A DNA stretch of 64,000 bases, taken from the NCBI RefSeq assembly GCF_003479605.1, contig NZ_QUHR01000011.1, positions 27,099 through 91,098 of the forward strand, in the 5' to 3' direction. Of the stretch, positions 15,053 to 23,736 are shown piece by piece (within the stretch, counting starts at the first letter, position 1; each line of letters begins with the position of its first letter). Position numbers and translations under genes: made by a program. The notes below the pieces were generated by a model that was given only the letters and a program-made list of their open reading frames with translations, ran no database searches and had not been told where the DNA came from. Source of the stretch: Roseburia sp. AF12-17LB (GTDB lineage Bacteria; Bacillota; Clostridia; Lachnospirales; Lachnospiraceae).

Positions 15053-15170
15053 GAAGGCAGTATTTCTTGGTAAAGTGATTTTCTTTTACCTGCTGCTGAT
15101 GATTCTATGGATGCATTTTATGCTGGCAAAGGATTCTGCAGCACCGGCGTTTATTTATGAGCAGTTTTAA
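15021..15170 (+). CDS. dltX: Teichoic acid D-Ala incorporation-associated protein DltX, short gene overlapping dltD
   Basis: An ATG at 15021 opens a 49-codon frame in +1 relative to dltD, overlapping its last 32 bases and ending at TAA 15168-15170. The product has a basic N-terminus (NFIGKIRQNEKAVFLGK), one membrane helix (IFFYLLLMILWMHFML), and ends APAFIYEQF. DltX proteins are about 50 residues, have a single helix and finish in FIYNEF, the part that contacts DltB/DltD as an acyl acceptor; FIYEQF fits. In many Firmicutes dltX is first in the operon; here it is last. No strong ribosome site, so translation is probably coupled to dltD. Confidence 0.88.
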   Translation: MNFIGKIRQNEKAVFLGKVIFFYLLLMILWMHFMLAKDSAAPAFIYEQF

Positions 15171-15191
15171 ACTATACCGGTTTGGAATGCG

Positions 15192-15214
15192 ATATATAAC
15201 CTGCGGTTATATAT
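15192..15214 (+). terminator. Hairpin after dltX, possible weak terminator
   Basis: ATATATAACC (15192-15201) pairs perfectly with GGTTATATAT (15205-15214) around a 3-base loop. Only TAAAATAAAT follows, so there is no good T-run; termination here would be weak. Confidence 0.4.
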
Positions 15215-15225
15215 TAAAATAAATC

Positions 15226-15364
15226 AACCTAGTAAAATCAATACGTCTTTAGTACTTTAACGCGGTGAAGGGCATGAAAAACCTAGAAAAATCAAGGAGT
15301 AGCAGGGAAAATGAGTATTGCTTTTCAAATTTTCATGTAGTAAGATAAGGCACATGAAACCTAG
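15226..15364 (+). repeat. Repeated AACCTAG motifs upstream of livJ
   Basis: AACCTAGTAAAATCAA at 15226-15241 and AACCTAGAAAAATCAA at 15280-15295 agree at 15 of 16 positions; AACCTAG occurs again at 15358-15364, just before the livJ ribosome site. The second and third copies are also both preceded by CATGAAA. Repeats of this kind upstream of a transport operon may be regulator sites; no T-box element is seen here. Confidence 0.45.
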
Positions 15365-15384
15365 GAGTTAAAGGAGGAACTATT

Positions 15385-16536
15385 ATGAAGAAAAAAATAG
15401 TCAGTGTAATACTGGTCGCAGCGATGGCAGTTGGATGCCTTGCAGGTTGTGGCTCAAAAGAAGCAAAAAATGAAGATGCATTCTATATCGGAGGAATTGG
15501 ACCGGTTACCGGTGATGCAGCAATTTACGGAACAGCCGTTCAGAACGGTGCACAGATTGCTGTCGATGAGATTAATGAAGCCGGTGGAATTAACGGTCAT
15601 CAGATTGAATATAATTTCCAGGATGATCAGGGAGACCCTGAAAAAGCAGCAAACGCATACAACACCTTAAAAGACTGGGGTATGCAGGTATTAATGGGAA
15701 CTGTTACAACAGGTCCTTGTGTATCTGTGGCAGATTTAACTGCAGCAGATAATATGTTCCAGATTACACCATCTGCATCATCTACAGATGTAATCAAGAA
15801 CGACAATGTATTCCAGGTATGCTTTACAGACCCTGCACAGGGAACAAAATCCGCACAGTATATCGGTGAGAATAACCTTGCCAAGAAAGTGGCAATTATT
15901 TACAACAGTTCAGATATCTATTCATCAGGTATCGAAGCAAAATTCGTAGAAGAAGCAGCAAACCAGAACTTTGAGGTAGTTGCAGAAGAAGCATTTACTG
16001 CAGATTCCAAGACAGATTTTTCTACACAGTTACAGAAAGCAAAAGATGCAGAAGCAGATTTGGTATTCCTTCCAATCTACTATACAGAAGCATCTATTAT
16101 CTTAACCCAGGCAGATTCTATGGGATATGCACCGACATTCTTCGGATGCGACGGTATGGACGGAATCTTAGGTGTTAAGAACTTTGATACTTCTTTAGCA
16201 GAAGGACTTATGTTATTAACACCGTTTGCAGCAGATTCGAAAGATGAAAAAACTGCAAACTTCGTTTCTAAATATGAAGAGAAATATAAAGATACACCAA
16301 ACCAGTTTGCAGCTGATGCTTATGATGCAATTTATGCAATCAAAGCAGCATTGGAAGAAGCAAATGCAACACCGGATATGAGTGCTTCTGATATTTGTGA
16401 TTTATTGAAAGACGCAATTACAAAAGTCAACATTGATGGTGCAACAGGTAGCGGAATGACATGGTCAGCAACTGGTGAAGTAAACAAAGATCCTAAAGCG
16501 GTTGTAATTCAGAATGGTGAATACGTAGGAATGTAA
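15385..16536 (+). CDS. livJ: Branched-chain amino acid ABC transporter, substrate-binding lipoprotein
   Basis: 383 residues. Signal peptide with lipobox CLAGC, Cys22 being the lipidated residue, followed by the type-I periplasmic-binding fold of the Leu/Ile/Val group: YIGGIGPVTGDAAIYG, then AVDEINEAGGINGHQIEY, and the VTTGPCVSVADLTAADNMFQ strand. It captures leucine, isoleucine, valine or a related amino acid outside the cell for LivHMGF. First gene of the operon; a hairpin after it probably lets it be made in excess over the membrane parts. Confidence 0.94.
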   Translation: MKKKIVSVILVAAMAVGCLAGCGSKEAKNEDAFYIGGIGPVTGDAAIYGTAVQNGAQIAVDEINEAGGINGHQIEYNFQDDQGDPEKAANAYNTLKDWGMQVLMGTVTTGPCVSVADLTAADNMFQITPSASSTDVIKNDNVFQVCFTDPAQGTKSAQYIGENNLAKKVAIIYNSSDIYSSGIEAKFVEEAANQNFEVVAEEAFTADSKTDFSTQLQKAKDAEADLVFLPIYYTEASIILTQADSMGYAPTFFGCDGMDGILGVKNFDTSLAEGLMLLTPFAADSKDEKTANFVSKYEEKYKDTPNQFAADAYDAIYAIKAALEEANATPDMSASDICDLLKDAITKVNIDGATGSGMTWSATGEVNKDPKAVVIQNGEYVGM

Positions 16537-16556
16537 TGTATTTTATCAGATAAGCC

Positions 16557-16586
16557 AAAGAGGGGTTGCCAATGGCAGCCCCTTTT
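16557..16586 (+). terminator. Hairpin between livJ and livH
   Basis: AGGGGTTGCC (16561-16570) pairs with GGCAGCCCCT, with one G-T pair, followed by TTTT. Sitting inside the operon, it probably reduces readthrough into livH so that the binding protein is more abundant. Confidence 0.7.
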
Positions 16587-16633
16587 ATGTATTATAGAGG
16601 TATATATTCTAAGAGAAAGCAAGAGGTGTTGTT

Positions 16634-17509
16634 ATGAGATTCATAACGTATTTAATCAACGGTATCAGCCTTGGCAGCATCTATGCAATCATTGCACTGG
16701 GTTACACCATGGTGTATGGAATTGCTAAGATGCTGAATTTTGCCCATGGTGATGTTATCATGATTGGCTGCTATGTCGTATTTATGACAATGAGCGGCAT
16801 GAACATGAACCCGCTTTTGAGCGTAATCCTTGCAGTTGTAGTCTGCACTGTGCTTGGCGTGATAATTGAAAAAGTGGCATATAAGCCTTTGCGTAAGGCA
16901 TCTCCACTGGCAGTATTGATTACCGCAATTGGTGTCAGCTATTTGTTGCAGAATATTGCATTACTGATATTTGGTGCAGATACCAAATCCTTTAGTTCTG
17001 TGGTTCCACTGCAGAATATTAAGATTGGCGGAATTACCATAACCGGTGTTACGGTAGTGGCAGTCCTGGCATGTATTGTTATCATGATTGGTCTGATGAT
17101 TTTTATTAAAAAGACAAAAGCAGGACAGGCAATGCTGGCAGTATCCGAGGATAAGGATGCAGCACAGCTTATGGGGGTAAATGTTAACGGGACAATTTCA
17201 CTTACTTTCGCAATTGGTTCCGGACTTGCGGCAATTGCAGGTGTGTTACTGTGTTCAGCATATCCGACACTGACTCCATATACCGGCGCTATGCCTGGTA
17301 TCAAAGCATTTACTGCAGCTGTATTTGGTGGAATCGGTTCCATTCCGGGAGCATTTATCGGAGGAATCCTTCTTGGTATTATCGAAATCTTAGGAAAAGC
17401 TTATATTTCTTCACAGCTTTCCGATGCTATCGTTTTTGCCGTGTTGATTATTGTGTTATTGGTTAAGCCTACCGGTATTCTTGGTAAGCCAATTCATGAG
17501 AAAGTGTAG
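16634..17509 (+). CDS. livH: Branched-chain amino acid ABC permease LivH
   Basis: 291 residues with about eight hydrophobic segments; begins RFITYLINGISLGSIYAIIA and has the LivH-type sequence GYTMVYGIAKMLNFAHGDV near residue 25, plus AAVFGGIGSIPGAFIGG, the loop that contacts the ATPase. One half of the membrane channel of the transporter. LivM begins directly after it. Confidence 0.95.
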   Translation: MRFITYLINGISLGSIYAIIALGYTMVYGIAKMLNFAHGDVIMIGCYVVFMTMSGMNMNPLLSVILAVVVCTVLGVIIEKVAYKPLRKASPLAVLITAIGVSYLLQNIALLIFGADTKSFSSVVPLQNIKIGGITITGVTVVAVLACIVIMIGLMIFIKKTKAGQAMLAVSEDKDAAQLMGVNVNGTISLTFAIGSGLAAIAGVLLCSAYPTLTPYTGAMPGIKAFTAAVFGGIGSIPGAFIGGILLGIIEILGKAYISSQLSDAIVFAVLIIVLLVKPTGILGKPIHEKV

Positions 17510-17518
17510 GTGGCAGGA

Positions 17519-18598
17519 ATGAGTAAAATGAATTTAAAAACAATGAAGAAGACAACAAAGAGTAATCTGATTACATATGCTATGGTAATCGTCATTTTTG
17601 CCGTAGTACAGATTCTGGTAGCAACCGGAAGCATGTCCAGTCTGATGCAGGGACTTTTGGTACCCCTTTGTACTTATTCTATCGTTGCAATCGGATTGAA
17701 CCTCTGTGTAGGCTATCTGGGTGAATTAAGTCTTGGTCATGCAGGCTTTATGTGTGTCGGCGCATTTTCCAGTGCTTTCTTTACCAGATGTATGGAAAAT
17801 TCACCGATGAATCCAACCCTGCGTTTTATCATCGCTTTATTAATCGGAACTGCTGTTGCAGCATTCTTTGGATTCTTAATCGGAATTCCGGTACTTCGTT
17901 TAAGAGGTGATTACCTTGCAATCGTAACACTGGCATTTGGAGAGATTATCAAGAATGTCATCAATGTTCTTTATGTAGGCAAAGATGAAAACGGTCTGCA
18001 TTTTGCAATCAATGACAACAAGGCTCTTAATATGTCGGGAACCGGAGAAATGATTATCGATGGTGCAAAGGGAATCACCGGAACACCAAGACAGTCTACT
18101 TTCTTAATCGGTGTTATTTTAATTCTGGTTGCATTGTTTGTAGTATTTAATCTGGTTAATTCCAGAAGCGGCCGTGCTATCATGGCAATCCGTGATAACC
18201 GTATTGCAGCAGAATCCGTTGGCATTAATATTACAAAGTTTAAACTGATGGCATTTACTATTTCAGCAGCAATCGCAGGAGCAGGTGGAGTGCTTTATGC
18301 ACATAACCTTTCCAGCCTGATTGCCCAGCCGGCAAACTTTGGATACAATATGTCCATCATGATTCTGGTATTTGTCGTACTCGGTGGAATGGGAAGCTTC
18401 CGTGGTTCCATTATTGCAGCCGTAGTACTGACCATGCTTCCGGAAGTATTGCGTGGACTGCGTGATTACCGTATGCTGATTTACGCAATTGTTCTGATTG
18501 CAATGATGCTCTTTAACTGGGCACCGGCAGCAATTACCTGGAGACAGACACATTCTTTGAAGAATTTATTTGCAAAGAAAACGAAGGAGGTACAATAA
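17519..18598 (+). CDS. livM: Branched-chain amino acid ABC permease LivM
   Basis: About 359 residues from the ATG at 17519; a GTG at 17510, immediately after the livH stop, is also in frame. About nine membrane segments, with the LivM signature LCVGYLGELSLGHAGFM and the ATPase-contact loop VVLGGMGSFRGSIIAA. Second half of the channel. Its last bases contain the AAGGAGGT ribosome site of livG. Confidence 0.95.
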   Translation: MSKMNLKTMKKTTKSNLITYAMVIVIFAVVQILVATGSMSSLMQGLLVPLCTYSIVAIGLNLCVGYLGELSLGHAGFMCVGAFSSAFFTRCMENSPMNPTLRFIIALLIGTAVAAFFGFLIGIPVLRLRGDYLAIVTLAFGEIIKNVINVLYVGKDENGLHFAINDNKALNMSGTGEMIIDGAKGITGTPRQSTFLIGVILILVALFVVFNLVNSRSGRAIMAIRDNRIAAESVGINITKFKLMAFTISAAIAGAGGVLYAHNLSSLIAQPANFGYNMSIMILVFVVLGGMGSFRGSIIAAVVLTMLPEVLRGLRDYRMLIYAIVLIAMMLFNWAPAAITWRQTHSLKNLFAKKTKEVQ

Positions 18599-18599
18599 G

Positions 18600-19358
18600 A
18601 TGGCAATGTTAGAAGTAAAGAATCTTGGAATTTCCTTCGGTGGACTCCGGGCGGTAGATGGATTTGAAATGCAGATTGAAAAAGGTCAGTTATACGGACT
18701 GATTGGACCGAACGGTGCAGGTAAAACAACCGTATTTAATATGCTTACCGGTGTATACAAACCGGATGATGGAAGCATTGTACTGGATGGAAAAGATATT
18801 ACCGGAAAGAAAACCATAGATATTAATAAAGCCGGAATTGCAAGAACCTTCCAGAATATCCGCCTTTTTAAAGACCAGTCCGTGCTGGATAATGTAAAAG
18901 TCGGACTGCATAATCATCATACTTATTCTACTTTAACCGGAATTCTAAGACTTCCGAAGTATTTTAAAGTAGAAGCAGAGATGAATGAAAAGGCAATGGA
19001 GCTGTTAAAGGTATTTGGTCTTGAGGATGAAGCAGATTATCTGGCATCCAATCTTCCGTATGGTAAACAGCGTAAACTGGAGATTGCAAGAGCACTGGCA
19101 ACTGAACCAAAACTTCTGCTTTTAGATGAGCCGGCAGCCGGCATGAACCCAAATGAAACCAAAGAATTAATGGATACCATCCGCTTTGTAAGGGATGAAT
19201 TTGATATGACCATTCTTCTGATTGAACATGATATGAAACTGGTATCCGGTATCTGTGAGAAACTGACTGTATTGAACTTCGGCCAGGTACTGGCAAGCGG
19301 AAATACCAGTGACGTATTGAATAATCCACAGGTTATCAGGGCATATCTGGGCGAATAG
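18600..19358 (+). CDS. livG: Branched-chain amino acid ABC transporter ATP-binding protein LivG
   Basis: 252 residues from the ATG at 18600, which sits behind AAGGAGGT; the longer open frame starts inside livM. Walker A GPNGAGKT, Q-loop FQNIRLF, the signature region LPYGKQRKLEIARAL, Walker B LLLLDEPAAGMNP and the switch histidine IEHDM. LPYGKQR replaces LSGGQ, normal for LivG. One of two ATPases that form the LivGF heterodimer. Confidence 0.96.
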   Translation: MAMLEVKNLGISFGGLRAVDGFEMQIEKGQLYGLIGPNGAGKTTVFNMLTGVYKPDDGSIVLDGKDITGKKTIDINKAGIARTFQNIRLFKDQSVLDNVKVGLHNHHTYSTLTGILRLPKYFKVEAEMNEKAMELLKVFGLEDEADYLASNLPYGKQRKLEIARALATEPKLLLLDEPAAGMNPNETKELMDTIRFVRDEFDMTILLIEHDMKLVSGICEKLTVLNFGQVLASGNTSDVLNNPQVIRAYLGE

Positions 19359-19371
19359 GAGGGATGATAAA

Positions 19372-20082
19372 ATGGCAATGCTTGAAATAAAAGATTTGGA
19401 AGTATATTACGGCGTGATTCAGGCAATTAAAGGGATTTCCTTTGATGTCAATGAAGGAGAAGTCATTGCATTAATCGGAGCCAATGGTGCAGGTAAGACA
19501 ACTACACTGCAGACAATCACCGGAATGCTCAGTGCCAAAAAGGGAAGCATTCTTTTTGAAGGAACAGATATCACCAAGGTTCCGGGACACAAGATTGTAT
19601 CCATGGGAATGGCACATGTTCCGGAAGGAAGACGTGTATTTGCAGAGCTTTCTGTATATGAGAACTTAAAGCTGGGTGCATATACCAGAAAAGATAAGCA
19701 GGAAATTGCAGAGTCTTTAGAGCGTGTATACAAGAGCTTTCCAAGATTAAAGGAACGTAAGAATCAGCTGGCTGGAACCTTAAGTGGTGGCGAACAGCAG
19801 ATGCTTGCCATGGGTCGGGCGTTGATGAGTAAGCCGAGGATCATCCTTATGGATGAGCCGTCCATGGGATTGTCTCCAATCTTTGTAGAAGAGATTTTTA
19901 ACATTATCAAAGAAATATCTGCATCCGGTACAACTGTTCTACTGGTAGAACAGAATGCAAAGAAAGCATTATCGATTGCAGACCGTGCATATGTACTGGA
20001 AACAGGTAAAATTGTATTGAGCGGTGATGCCAAAGAGCTTATGAATAATGAGTCTATTAAAAAGGCATATTTAGGAGAGTAG
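19372..20082 (+). CDS. livF: Branched-chain amino acid ABC transporter ATP-binding protein LivF
   Basis: 236 residues. Walker A GANGAGKT, signature LSGGEQQMLAMGRAL, Walker B IILMDEPSMGLSP, with the LivF-type YYGVIQAIKGIS start and HVPEGRRVFAELSVYENL after the first subdomain. Pairs with LivG. The following kinase-like gene begins within about 10 bases of its stop and is probably cotranscribed. Confidence 0.96.
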   Translation: MAMLEIKDLEVYYGVIQAIKGISFDVNEGEVIALIGANGAGKTTTLQTITGMLSAKKGSILFEGTDITKVPGHKIVSMGMAHVPEGRRVFAELSVYENLKLGAYTRKDKQEIAESLERVYKSFPRLKERKNQLAGTLSGGEQQMLAMGRALMSKPRIILMDEPSMGLSPIFVEEIFNIIKEISASGTTVLLVEQNAKKALSIADRAYVLETGKIVLSGDAKELMNNESIKKAYLGE

Positions 20083-20091
20083 GTGTTAAAT

Positions 20092-20721
20092 ATGAAACAT
20101 ACGGTAATAACCATTGCAAGAAGTTATGGAAGCGGCGGAAGAACGCTGGGTAAGAAGCTGGCAGAAGAACTTGGAATTCATTGCTATGACCGTGAGTTAA
20201 TAAGAATGGCTTCTGATGAAAGCGGAATCAATGAGGCATTGTTTGGAGAGGCAGATGAGAAACTGCGTAAGATGCCACTGTTTCGTATTGCGAAGAAAGC
20301 ATATCATGGGGAAGTGCTTCCACCGGATAGTGATGAGTTTGTATCCAACGACAATCTCTTTAACTATCAGGCGAAAATTATCCGTGAGGTAGCCAAAGAA
20401 GAGTCCTGTATTATTATCGGACGTTGTGCGGATTATGTTTTAAAAGATTGTGATTATGTAAAGAGTCTGTTTTTCTACGCACCGCGTAAGGACTGCATTG
20501 AACGTGTCATGCAGCAGAATGGTGGAACTAAGAAGGATATTGAAAAGAAGATAGACACCATTGATAAGTATCGCGCAGATTATTACAAATACTATACCGG
20601 CAGGGAGTGGAACGATGCCAGAAATTACGATTTCTGTCTGGACACTACATCCTTAAGTTATGAGAAGCTGGTACAGGTTGTAAAAGCATATTTAGAAATC
20701 AGTGAGGCAGAGGAGCCTTAG
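20092..20721 (+). CDS. Cytidylate kinase-like family protein
   Basis: About 209 residues. A P-loop-like ARSYGSGGRTLGKKLAEELG sits near the N-terminus, followed by HCYDRELIRMA and IIIGRCADYVL, the pattern of the cytidylate-kinase-like family whose members are found as extra copies beside true Cmk. Substrate is unknown. The ATG at 20092 is preferred over a GTG at 20083. Position directly after livF suggests cotranscription but not a role in transport. Ends before a strong terminator. Confidence 0.88.
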   Translation: MKHTVITIARSYGSGGRTLGKKLAEELGIHCYDRELIRMASDESGINEALFGEADEKLRKMPLFRIAKKAYHGEVLPPDSDEFVSNDNLFNYQAKIIREVAKEESCIIIGRCADYVLKDCDYVKSLFFYAPRKDCIERVMQQNGGTKKDIEKKIDTIDKYRADYYKYYTGREWNDARNYDFCLDTTSLSYEKLVQVVKAYLEISEAEEP

Positions 20722-20745
20722 GAACAATATTGTAGCAGAATATGA

Positions 20746-20792
20746 GAAAGAAGAGGTATCTGATGATTCGGGCATCGGATACCTCTTCTTTC
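20746..20792. terminator. Bidirectional terminator between the liv operon and ktrA
   Basis: GAAAGAAGAGGTATC (20746-20760) pairs perfectly with GATACCTCTTCTTTC (20778-20792). It serves two convergent transcripts. Confidence 0.85.
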
Positions 20793-20849
20793 AATGCTTA
20801 TGCGGGTAGTGGGAAAACGCTGGACTTGTAAAGAATGTTTTCTGTAGTT

Positions 20850-21500
20850 TTACAGTTTCTTTAAAATTTTATCGATGTCATTTCTGTGGCCTAATATCAT
20901 CAGATGGTCCGTGTCTTTAAAAATATAATTGGCATCCGGCAGCAGGCTCATGACACCATCTGTTTTAATACCGATGATATTGGCATGATAGCAGGCACGG
21001 AAATTTAGATCCTTAATACTCTTTCCAATCCATTCTGGTAATGGCGGAATCTCATAAATGGAGAAGCCACCGCCTAATTCAAAGTAGTCAAAGACCTGGT
21101 CGGCAGAGAAACGGACTGCAGTTTTTTCAGCGATATCCCGGTCAGGGTAGATAACTTCGTCAGCACCGTTCCGCAGCAGAAATTTGGCATGAATATCACG
21201 GTTTGCTTTGCTGACGACATATCTGGCACCCATTTCCTTAAGCAGGCTTGTAATCTCTAAGCTGCTCTGGAAATTACTTCCGATACAGACAAAGCAGACG
21301 TCAAAATTGCCAACACCTAAAGTGGCAAGTACTTTTTCATTGGTGCAGTCGCCAATTTTTGCACTGGTGACAAAAGAGAGAACATCTTCCATTACGGCTT
21401 CATTCTCGTCCACAACCATAATCTCATTATCCAGTTTGGATAAGTCTTTGCAAAGGTGAGTGCCAAATCGGCCCAGTCCAATAATTAAAAATGATTTCAT
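20850..21500 (-). CDS. ktrA: Potassium uptake regulatory subunit KtrA (RCK domain)
   Basis: 216 residues. The N-terminal Rossmann-type RCK domain has the nucleotide motif IIGLGRFGTHLCKDL and the VDENEAV strand end; the C-terminal RCK_C part follows (about 140-216, with IPPLPEWIGKSIKDLNF). It forms a cytoplasmic ring that gates KtrB in response to nucleotide, and in many Firmicutes cyclic di-AMP binds the C-terminal part. It follows ktrB by 33 bases, with its own AGGAGG site. Confidence 0.94.
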   Translation of the reverse strand: MKSFLIIGLGRFGTHLCKDLSKLDNEIMVVDENEAVMEDVLSFVTSAKIGDCTNEKVLATLGVGNFDVCFVCIGSNFQSSLEITSLLKEMGARYVVSKANRDIHAKFLLRNGADEVIYPDRDIAEKTAVRFSADQVFDYFELGGGFSIYEIPPLPEWIGKSIKDLNFRACYHANIIGIKTDGVMSLLPDANYIFKDTDHLMILGHRNDIDKILKKL

Positions 21501-21533
21501 AGAATCCTCCTAGTATAATCAAGATATTTGATA

Positions 21534-22877
21534 TTAACCGACATTGATTTTTTCTACCGGCTGCATCACATGCGCAATCCTTTTCTTATCCGTAAATGAT
21601 AAGGCAAAGGAAAGGCTTCCCAGTCGTCCTAAATACATTAACAGAATTAGAATGATATGACAGCTGGTACTAAGGCTGCTTGTAATACCGGTTGACATTC
21701 CGACAGTGTCAAGAGCTGAAAATGCTTCAAAAGCCACATCAATGACTGGATAACCGGAAATAGCAGTAATTGCCAGTGTGGCGCTGAGTGCCAGCGTCAA
21801 CTGGAACATAAGGACGACGACTGATTTGGTGATAACAGATTCTTCCAGTCTGCGTCCGAAAATATTTGTTCCGGTAGTACGGGTTAAGGTGGAACGTACG
21901 GATAACAATAGAACAAATATGGTTGTAACCTTTACACCGCCGGCAGTAGAACCCGGGGCACCACCGATAAACATAAATACAATAGAAAGAAATTTACTGC
22001 TTTCGCTTAACGCACCATTATCAACAGCGTTAAAACCGGCAGTTCGTGGGGTAACAGTACAGAAGAAAGAATTCAAAAGCTGTTCTCCGAAACTCATACC
22101 GGCAAATAAGCGGTTATGCTCAAAAAGATAAAAGAGCAGCGTGCCGCCAAAGAGGCAGACTGCAGTAGCACTTAAAACCATTTTGGTCTGCAGGGCATAG
22201 TGGCGGCAATGCAGCCCGTGTTCCCTAAGGTCATTCCATACAAAGAAACCAATACCACCAATCAGGATCAGGGCACTGATGGTAAGAATTACTATAGGAT
22301 CATTGTAGAATCTGGTAATGGATGAAAATGGACTGTAACGCCCCATTAAATCGAATCCTGCATTACAAAAGGCTGAAATAGAATGGAAGATACCATAATA
22401 GATGGCATGTAAAACATCCATGTCTTTCAGAAAACGCAGTGTAAGAATGAATGCACCCGACATTTCAAAAAGAAACGTGCCTCCGATGACACGGCGGACA
22501 AGCCGCACGACACCGCCGATTTCAAGGGTGTTTAAACTTTCTTTAATAAGACCACGCTGTTTCAGCCCGATTTTCTTGCGTAACATCAAAGAAACAGTAA
22601 TACCAATGGTGATAAAACCAAGACCACCAATCTGAATCAGAACTAATAAAACAAGCTGTCCGAAAATGCTCCAGTGGGTAAAGGTGTCAACCAGAACCAG
22701 ACCGGTTACACAGGTAGCACTGGTTGAGGTGAAAAGGGCAGTTATAAATGGAGTCCATTCACCATTCCGGCTGGAAACCGGAAGCATCAGAAGTATGGTT
22801 CCGATAAAGATGAGCAATAGAAAACCAAGCGCTATCATCTGTGTACCGGACATACGTTTTTCAAATTTCCCAAACAT
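21534..22877 (-). CDS. ktrB: Potassium uptake membrane subunit KtrB
   Basis: 447 residues, four repeated membrane-pore-membrane units of the Trk/Ktr superfamily; pore regions with conserved glycines include STSATCVTGL, SAFCNAGFDL, TAGFNAVDNG and LDTVGMSTGI. A potassium channel-like transporter driven by the membrane potential or sodium. First gene of the ktrB-ktrA unit, with a promoter at 22930-22958. Confidence 0.95.
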   Translation of the reverse strand: MFGKFEKRMSGTQMIALGFLLLIFIGTILLMLPVSSRNGEWTPFITALFTSTSATCVTGLVLVDTFTHWSIFGQLVLLVLIQIGGLGFITIGITVSLMLRKKIGLKQRGLIKESLNTLEIGGVVRLVRRVIGGTFLFEMSGAFILTLRFLKDMDVLHAIYYGIFHSISAFCNAGFDLMGRYSPFSSITRFYNDPIVILTISALILIGGIGFFVWNDLREHGLHCRHYALQTKMVLSATAVCLFGGTLLFYLFEHNRLFAGMSFGEQLLNSFFCTVTPRTAGFNAVDNGALSESSKFLSIVFMFIGGAPGSTAGGVKVTTIFVLLLSVRSTLTRTTGTNIFGRRLEESVITKSVVVLMFQLTLALSATLAITAISGYPVIDVAFEAFSALDTVGMSTGITSSLSTSCHIILILLMYLGRLGSLSFALSFTDKKRIAHVMQPVEKINVG

Positions 22878-22929
22878 AATAAAATTCCTATTCCTGATTT
22901 AAATAATTTTCGATAAATCTTATTTATCT

Positions 22930-22958
22930 ATTATAGTAATTTTACTCCGTTTTGTCCA
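22930..22958 (-). promoter_or_regulatory. Sigma-A-like promoter of ktrB-ktrA
   Basis: On the minus strand: TGGACA, 17 bp, TATAAT, about 55 bp upstream of ktrB. Confidence 0.6.
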
Positions 22959-23087
22959 TTGCCAAATGGAGAAAGGCAGTGTCCCTTGCAGGCTTTATCT
23001 GCATCCGTACTCGACAGACAGTCCTGTGATTGTGTCAAAGCAACGAAAAGACAGTCTGACAGCAAGAAAAAATTATAGAATGAGTTG
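22959..23087. other. Gap between divergent ktrB and the repeat-rich membrane protein; no gene seen
   Basis: The 300 bases between the two divergent genes hold promoters for each side. The middle part, about 22970-23085, contains no frame with a ribosome site and no hairpin I would call. Confidence 0.5.
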
Positions 23088-23116
23088 TTGTCTTAGCTGG
23101 TTTGTTTGAGTATAAT
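23088..23116 (+). promoter_or_regulatory. Sigma-A-like promoter of the gene at 23180
   Basis: TTGTCT (23088-23093) and TATAAT (23111-23116), spacer 17 bp. Confidence 0.55.
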
Positions 23117-23179
23117 AAAATAATAGGGTAAACTTGAAAAGAAAAAACTTGAAGAGGATAGAAAAAGGAAGGTTTTTAT

Positions 23180-23707
23180 ATGGGACTTTTTATTGTATTT
23201 ATCATTATTATTATATATGTTGCTTTGTCCCAGAGTGTAAAGCAAAGCAATAATCAAAACAGGCGTGGAAATAATCCGGCTATGGGGCGGCCGCCACAGC
23301 AGATATATCGTCCACAGATGAACCAGCCGCAGCGTACATATCAGCAGGTGCCAAACCAGCAGCATACATATCAGCAGACCATGAACCAGCCACAACGGGC
23401 ATATCAGCAGGCACCAGTCCAGCCGCATCCCATGTATCAGCAGGCACCTGATCCGCAGATGAACAGACAGCAGGCACAGCAGCAGTTAAAGAACCGGCTG
23501 GCGGGAAAATATCAGTCTGCAGCGGCAGAGGAAATGTCTGCCATGGAAGTAATAGAACCGATGGAATTTACTTATGATATTCCACAAAGTGATAATATGA
23601 AGAAAGTGCAGGAGCTGATGGTAACTGGCTTCAGCGGCAATCTGAATTTTGAAAGAGATTTTGTGGCAGAAGGAATTGAAATGTTAAACCGTTTTGAATT
23701 ACAGTAA
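23180..23707 (+). CDS. Membrane-anchored Gln/Pro-rich protein, function unknown
   Basis: 175 residues. A single N-terminal membrane helix (about 2-18), then a low-complexity stretch of about 80 residues built from Q, P, N, Y and M with loose repeats such as NQPQRTYQQ, then a small globular end (about 130-175, MEFTYDIPQSDNMKKVQELM). I do not recognise a family. The next gene starts about 30 bases after it and may share the transcript. Confidence 0.7.
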   Translation: MGLFIVFIIIIIYVALSQSVKQSNNQNRRGNNPAMGRPPQQIYRPQMNQPQRTYQQVPNQQHTYQQTMNQPQRAYQQAPVQPHPMYQQAPDPQMNRQQAQQQLKNRLAGKYQSAAAEEMSAMEVIEPMEFTYDIPQSDNMKKVQELMVTGFSGNLNFERDFVAEGIEMLNRFELQ

Positions 23708-23736
23708 AGAGCATAGATAAGTGGAGGATGACAGCA

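Noticed and set aside
15171..15384. T-box or other riboswitch upstream of livJ
   Set aside because: No AGGGTGG-type element and no terminator-antiterminator pair; only short repeats were found.
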